Source: Cordilura impudica
Lineage: Eukaryota > Arthropoda > Insecta > Diptera > Scathophagidae
Direction of reading: 5' to 3'
Assembly (NCBI GenBank): GCA_963682025.1
Contig: OY821521.1
Span: 97,524,854 to 97,588,853, forward strand
DNA: 64,000 nucleotides
Part shown: in pieces, positions 59,405 through 64,000 of the stretch
How positions within the stretch are numbered: position 1 is the first letter of the stretch
Layout of the letters: every line of letters begins with the position of its first letter
Made by a program: the position numbers and the translations under genes
Notes under the pieces: model-generated
The model's database searches: none
Told to the model about the DNA's origin: nothing
The model's input: only the letters and a program-made list of their open reading frames with translations

Positions 59405-60002
59405 GCAATAATGTTTTAACCTATTGCTGCCCTATCATTAATTGACAATGTATTTGAGAAGATTTTGTATAACCAAATTTCTGGTTATATGTATAGCAAC
59501 AATTTACTTAATGTTTTTCAACATGGAATTAGAAAAGGATGTGGAACTGAAGAAGCGGTTGTAAATGTTATTAATTTTATTTGCAAAGATTTGTATGTAG
59601 GTCACAGCGGCGTTGCTGGGATTTTATATGATTTTAGTAAAGCATTTGCTCTCATAGACCACGAGACCTTGTTACAATAACTTACATATTATGACAATTA
59701 ATGAAGAGATCTGCTATTATTAAGAAACTACATATCTTACAAGTAGAAAACACTTTTTTCAGATTGGTAATCTTAATCTTCCAGACTAAACAATCTTGTT
59801 TTAAATGCCAATAAAAAGCAATTACTAAGATTTAAGGCCTCTTGTCAGAACAATAACTTTTCTGTATTTGTAGGTGGTAGAGAAATTATGGAAGATAAAT
59901 CTATGTATAAGGTACTTGGGTATAAAAAAACGGCTCAAGCTGTCGGCTTTTATACAAATTTAAAAACAAATTTAATAAAGATACAAAATTTTTAATATAT
60001 AA
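59405..60002 (+). mobile_element. LINE RT fragment, interrupted by a Helitron
   Basis: VFEKILYNQISGYMYSNNLL, FQHGIRKGCGTEEAVVNVIN and GVAGILYDFSKAFALIDHET match RT motifs 1-3 (FGFRKGxGTExAV; DFSKAFDxIDH, first catalytic Asp). The frame breaks after 59680. Sequence to 60002 gives KYLGIKK-like residues. Confidence 0.75.
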
Positions 60003-60354
60003 CTAGAGGACCCCTGCTGCTCCGCAGCATTATATTATATTATATTAAGTTTTATAATATAATACCAAAATTTGCCAAGAGAAGTTAACGTACAGTAATG
60101 CCAAAATATGCCAATATAAGTTAGCGTACAGTAAAAGTAAAGTTGTTTCTCCACGCATAACTTTCATCAAACCCAACGAATTTATGCAGTTAATAGCTCA
60201 AAAGAAGGAGCTTGATCCACTGAGTGTTCTTAGACCTATGGCAACAGCCTACTTAATTAGAACTCTAGTTACAGGGGTTTGAGAGAACAAAAATATTGAA
60301 AAAAAATCTTGAATGCAAAGTTTATTCATAAATTCTTTTAATATATGTATAAGA
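60003..60354 (-). mobile_element. family E Helitron inserted in a LINE
   Basis: The left border is reversed CTAGAGGACCCCTGCTGCTC, CGCAGCAT; the right border reversed is TCTTATACATATATTAAAAG. It is flanked by A (60002) and T (60355), so the canonical A|T target is exact. About 350 bp with two internal repeat units, fewer than in the 57.7 kb copy. LINE sequence lies on both sides. Confidence 0.85.
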
Positions 60355-60439
60355 TTAATATATAAGATGCTCTAATTTGAAGTCATTTGAATTATTTAGC
60401 TATTTCATATGATTAGAGGTGAATTATAATCGCAAAATC

Positions 60440-60665
60440 TTACCAATTTATGGTCTTTTTAAATTACAGCTTTTCTTATACATACTTATGACTACAAGTG
60501 CCTGCACAATATTGGACATCACACAATACAATTTCAAAGAAATCAATATGCAAACAATATAAGAAGTGATGGGAATTTAACTGTAGCTTGCTGCAGGTTG
60601 GAAACAACCAAAAAACGTGTAGAGTTTCTGGGTAGTCGCGAGTATAATGTGTTACCTTAAAATTT
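60440..60665 (+). mobile_element. LINE ORF2 C-terminus, right of the Helitron
   Basis: YKCLHNIGHHTIQFQRNQYA, NNIRSDGNLTVACCRLETTK and KRVEFLGSREYNVLP. This is the typical end of an insect LINE ORF2, probably the tail of the element interrupted at 60003. Confidence 0.6.
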
Positions 60666-60667
60666 AA

Positions 60668-61390
60668 CAGGTAAGAAAATTATAGTCAGTCTAGACCGAC
60701 TTAACGGTACCCTATACCATGCGTTTGGATATAGAAAATAAGTATAAACCAAATTTGAGTGGCATTGTTATTAATTTTGTTGCGTTTGAATGTGAAAAAG
60801 TTCATATCTGATGCTATATTTAAATGGGACTAGGTCGAGAAATGGACCAATCCTGCCCATATTTGGTAAGGTCACTTATTTTTTGCAGAAATATATCAAT
60901 ACCAAATTTGAAAAAATTTGTGCAATATTTTTGTTTCTTGATAGGTTTAATGGAAGATCGGCAAGCAGCATTATATGGGGGCTATGACTAAGAATTGTCA
61001 GTAATAAACATACACAGATCCAATTTGACCGGCATAAATATGATAATTTGGATATTATGACAATTTAAGTCGATTTCATAGGGGTCATTTGTATCGGGAC
61101 TAGGTCTGAACATACACCAATCTCCACCAATTTCAATAGCGTTCATGCTATGGCCGATGGAAGCTTATATACCAAATTTCGTATATATTCATATTTTCGA
61201 CCTGTTGTTTGATTACAAGGTTACATGGACACACAGACAAACGGACGGGCGGACAAAGCTAAATCGACTCAGAAAGTGATTCTGAGTCGATCGGTATAAT
61301 AAAAAATGTGTCCAGGTCAAATATTTTTGGTAGTTATAAACAGCACAAAGTCATTATACCCTGCCCACATAGTGGTATAGGGTATAAAAA
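60668..61390 (-). mobile_element. family A element
   Basis: CAGGTAAGAAAATTATAGTC with a mutated palindrome, ACAAACGGACGGGCGGACAA (decayed array), GAGTCGATCGGTATAATAAA and CACATAGTGGTATAGGGTAT. Confidence 0.85.
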
Positions 61391-61539
61391 TGGAAAATAG
61401 AATTTAAATATTTAAAAAATTATTTAAAGAATTTATCTTGCAAAACAGACTAAACTTTTAATGTAAAATGATTTCAAACTTAACCTATATTATTTTTATA
61501 TTATAATTTATATTTTTAAATTCTTTCTTTTAACTTATA

Positions 61540-61960
61540 CTCTCTGTCTGTCTGTCGTGGGTCAACCCCATTCCGCCTTATCCAATTAATCTGAAACTTG
61601 GCCCGTAGTCTGGTTCTGAAAAAATATTAATTTTGGGGTAGTCACGCACAATCACGCATAGTCACGCACAGTCATGGAGATATTCAAAACTCATATGCAT
61701 AAAGAAATAAACTTTTTTATGGGTTAGATTATTTATTTAGTTTTTTGGTTTTTTATTAATTATATTTATAAATCCTCACTTCCCCTCATCCGATCGATCT
61801 GAAACTTTTTCCATAGACTTGTTGTGGCTAAAGATTAATTTTATGATGGTCACACGCAATCACGTACAGTCACGGAGATATTCAAAACTCATATGCATAA
61901 AGAGAGAAACTTTTTTTTATGGGTTAGATTATTTATTTATTTATTTTTTTGATTTTTTTT
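61540..61960 (+). repeat. tandem pair sharing sequence with the F MITE interior
   Basis: ATCTGAAACTTGGCCCGTAG, CACGCATAGTCACGCACAGT, GAGATATTCAAAACTCATAT, then ATGGGTTAGATTATTTATTT recur about 200 bp later with changes (ATCTGAAACTTTTTCCATAG). The first unit also matches 7505-7650 inside the hAT MITE (CAACCCCATTCC, CTGAAACTTGGCC). Confidence 0.65.
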
Positions 61961-61979
61961 ATTAATTATATTTATAAAT

Positions 61980-62155
61980 TGAAAATGTAGTTGGTAATTT
62001 TTGCCAACTCGCCTCAATAATGCCTTTAAGGCGCTGAGGTACTAAACCATTGAAAATTAATTTTTATTTGAAAATGAAATGCAATAAAAAAAAAAAAATG
62101 CGAGCAAGGCCTTCTCTGAATATGCGCAAGAGTGCTTCGCCAGAGGTTCTAGTTT
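61980..62155 (+). mobile_element. possible Helitron-like 3' end, unrelated to E
   Basis: CGCCTCAATAATGCCTTTAA, GGCGCTGAGGTACTAAACC, then GCAAGAGTGCTTCGCCAGAG, GTTCTAG followed by T. CTAG|T with an upstream short hairpin is suggestive only. Confidence 0.3.
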
Positions 62156-62245
62156 TTGAATATTTCTTAGTTAAGTAATATTTAATGAATTTTGAGGGGG
62201 TGAGGGAAATAAAGATAACTAAAAGTTTTGTTTTATTAACTCATT

Positions 62246-62770
62246 ACCATTATGGGTTGGAACATGTATAATGAATTTGTGCTAAACTTTTTACCGATCG
62301 ACGCAAAATCACTTTGTGAGTTGATTTAGTGTTGTCCGTCCGTCATTCTGTCTGTCTGTTCTTGTCTCTGTGTACCCATGTAAGCCTTCAAATCAAATTA
62401 CAGTCGCAAATATCAATAGGAATAGTATATAACGACAATAGGAGGAAATCTATTGAAATTGGTGAAAATTGGTGCATATTCAGACCTACAAATAACCCCT
62501 ACCAGACTGACTAAAATTGTCTTAAGATCCAGATTAACAAATATATGTCGATAAAATTTGGTGTATGTGTTTGTATTAATATCCACTAACCAGTAATCCA
62601 AAAATAAACACTGCAGGACCTTTGTCAGTTATAGTCCCCATATAAATCTGATCCCGATCTTCAAAAAACAAAAACATTGCAAAGATTTTTTTTTCATATT
62701 CATTTTTATAGGTTTTTGGTTTTGCTTTTTTCTATATCCAATTCTTGCCCCAGCATAGTTGGCTTCAAGA
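62246..62770 (+). mobile_element. family A element, old and degenerate
   Basis: ACCGATCGACGCAAAATCAC, GTTGTCCGTCCGTCATTCTG, GCATATTCAGACCTACAAAT, TCCCCATATAAATCTGATCC. Hairpin end absent. Confidence 0.65.
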
Positions 62771-63184
62771 TTTATGGTTCACTATTATGGTTCATAATAT
62801 TCTGAAAAGTAGTCTAGAGAAATTTTTAATTGTTGCTTGGACACTTACAGTGGTTTACATAAGTATTTGTTTTTTTTTTTTTGTAGCATGTTGTTAAATT
62901 TATTATGAAAGTGGACAATGAAAGTTTTTTAATTAATTTTTTGTTTATATAATTTTATACTATGGACCATACATTGAAAAGAAAATATATTTTAATGATG
63001 CCCTAAGACTAAAAATTAATTTTTTAGATAATCAGTATAATTTTTGGGTGGAAAAAGTATTCGTTGTTTTGTTGTCTTTGCATTTGTGTGATATTTATAG
63101 TGTTGTTTATTTTTGTTATGTCTCAATAATTAAAATTTAAACTGTTTATGGTGGTTTCCATGATAAAGTTTTTTTTTTATTGCG
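62771..63184. other. AT-rich sequence, nothing recognised
   Basis: No features seen. Confidence 0.4.
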
Positions 63185-63480
63185 ATTTCACGGTTTTGAA
63201 CTACAGGTTGCAAATATTTTGATAAAATTTTGTATACAAGCATTTTTCAGCTTTAAAACGATCCTTATTGAGATCGACTTCAAATGCTCTTACTTGCAGT
63301 TTATCACGTAGATATCGGTGTAAATTGGTATATGTATGTGTGATTTCTATACTCATTAATCAGTAGTCGAAAAATAAAACATGTAGAACCATCTTTAAAT
63401 CTATCAATAAACAAAAATATCGCATAAATTACTCTCAAACTTGGTTTATATAAGTTCACCAATGACATTTTAACTCTAAA
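63185..63480 (+). mobile_element. family A fragment, old
   Basis: GAACTACAGGTTGCAAATAT, TTGATAAAATTTTGTATACA, TTAATCAGTAGTCGAAAAAT, TCAAACTTGGTTTATATAAG. Interior of family A only. Confidence 0.5.
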
Positions 63481-63792
63481 AGGAAGGTTAGCGGATTTCC
63501 ATCATCGAAGGTGTTTGATATAATATTGATGTTTCTAATGTTTTATTTGATTTTTTAATAACCCAAGATGAAGATTCCATCATATATTTGAAAATTGTGT
63601 GCAGATGAAATATTTATTTTACTAAAGAGGTTTTTTATTATTCCTAATTGCTGATTAGAGAGTTTCATCATTCCTCTTCACAAGATCCGCTAATCGACGT
63701 TCTATTGAGAATTATAGAGGCTCTATAAAGTTAAGTGTAATTCCGAAGTTATTCGATAAGATTGCTACAAATAAACTTTGTTGATTTGGTAA

Positions 63793-63832
63793 AAAGATTT
63801 CATCTTGAGCCTGAATAATTTCAAAGTCAATC
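63793..63832 (-). mobile_element. family D terminus
   Basis: TTTCATCTTGAGCCTGAATA, ATTTCAAAGTCAATC, the reverse of the D terminus, directly abutting a 7-bp satellite. Confidence 0.65.
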
Positions 63833-64000
63833 ATGTTTTATGTTTTATGTTTTATGTTTTATGTTTTATGTTTTATGTTTTATGTTTTATGTTTTATGTT
63901 TTATGTTTTATGTTTTATGTTTTATGTTTTATGTTTTATGTTTAATGTTTTATGTTTTATGTTTTATGTTTTATGTTTTATGTTTTATGTTTTATGTTTT
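63833..64000 (+). repeat. ATGTTTT satellite, runs off the window
   Basis: Twenty-four head-to-tail 7-bp units (168 bp) with a single T-to-A change near 63944. The array continues past the window end, so its full length is unknown. Confidence 0.95.

Larger units (their letters stand above)
45372..64000 (-). other. Hil: hillarin upstream intron (partial)
   Basis: The acceptor TTTTTCGCAG at 45372 precedes the LIM-end exon. No exon encoding the upstream LIM ligands was seen on the minus strand up to 64000, so I infer this stretch is intronic. It is filled with LINE, Helitron, mariner and family A/D sequences. The inference would fail if a small upstream LIM exon were found within it by homology search. 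Confidence 0.6.

Noticed and set aside
45372..64000. An upstream hillarin LIM exon within the window
   Set aside because: I looked for minus-strand Cys/His-rich LIM sequence and found none; it is more likely beyond 64000, but a short exon could have been missed.

Overview
The window is eukaryotic and almost certainly from a higher fly, probably a calyptrate such as a blow fly or muscid. It is very AT-rich and has spliced exons, non-LTR retrotransposons, mariner/Tc1 transposases, and many copies of a dipteran short element carrying a GTCC/GGAC tetranucleotide array. There are no bacterial features.

The one cellular gene I can support is hillarin (Hil, the fly kyphoscoliosis-peptidase relative), on the minus strand. 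Four coding exons are visible, in transcript order 45371-45230, 45082-44889, 1340-346 and 280-72. All junctions have GT/AG sites and matching phases. The first visible exon starts at the very end of the LIM domain; the exon or exons for the rest of LIM must lie beyond position 64000. The last visible exon ends at a donor at 71-70, so the gene also continues off the left edge. The exons total about 1.5 kb, and a 43.5 kb intron separates exons two and three. The whole window is therefore hillarin gene body.

The introns are a bed of transposable elements. I use letters for families defined here. A and B: Helentron/INE-1 (mini-me)-like elements ending in a subterminal hairpin plus CTTACTTG; '+' means the hairpin end is on the right. 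D: a foldback element with long inverted arms. E: a canonical non-autonomous Helitron (5' TC, 3' hairpin plus CTAG, inserted between A and T). F: a hAT-type MITE with an 8-bp target duplication. H: a short dispersed repeat. There are also Jockey-like and other LINE fragments, and Tc1/mariner-superfamily transposase remnants at about 1.7-3.3, 4.2, 8.2, 14.4, 17.8, 29.8, 50 and 53.6 kb. All transposon coding regions seen are broken.

Layout: 0-1.3 kb hillarin 3' half; 1.7-3.35 kb a mariner-type element split by an A copy; 4-9 kb Tc1 remnants, A/B copies and the F MITE; 9.5-10.5 kb a Jockey tail; 10.5-14.4 kb AT-rich, little recognised; 14.4-25 kb Tc1, mariner, a second F and many A/B copies; 25.4-27.4 kb a LINE nested in an A copy; 28-41 kb AT-rich with A/B copies and LINE scraps; 42-43.2 kb a large inverted pair of 21-bp minisatellites; 43.5-44.5 kb a broken coding-like block of unknown origin; 44.9-45.4 kb hillarin exons; 47-49.7 kb a Jockey element; 51.1-52.8 kb the D foldback holding an A copy; 54.8-60.7 kb LINE fragments and a Helitron cluster; 61.5-64 kb repeats ending in a 7-bp satellite.

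No gene system beyond hillarin and mobile DNA is evident. The most unusual items are the inverted minisatellite, the A/B families that share a terminus but differ in hairpin, the inverted Helitron cluster, the D foldback and the unidentified broken coding block beside the hillarin exons.
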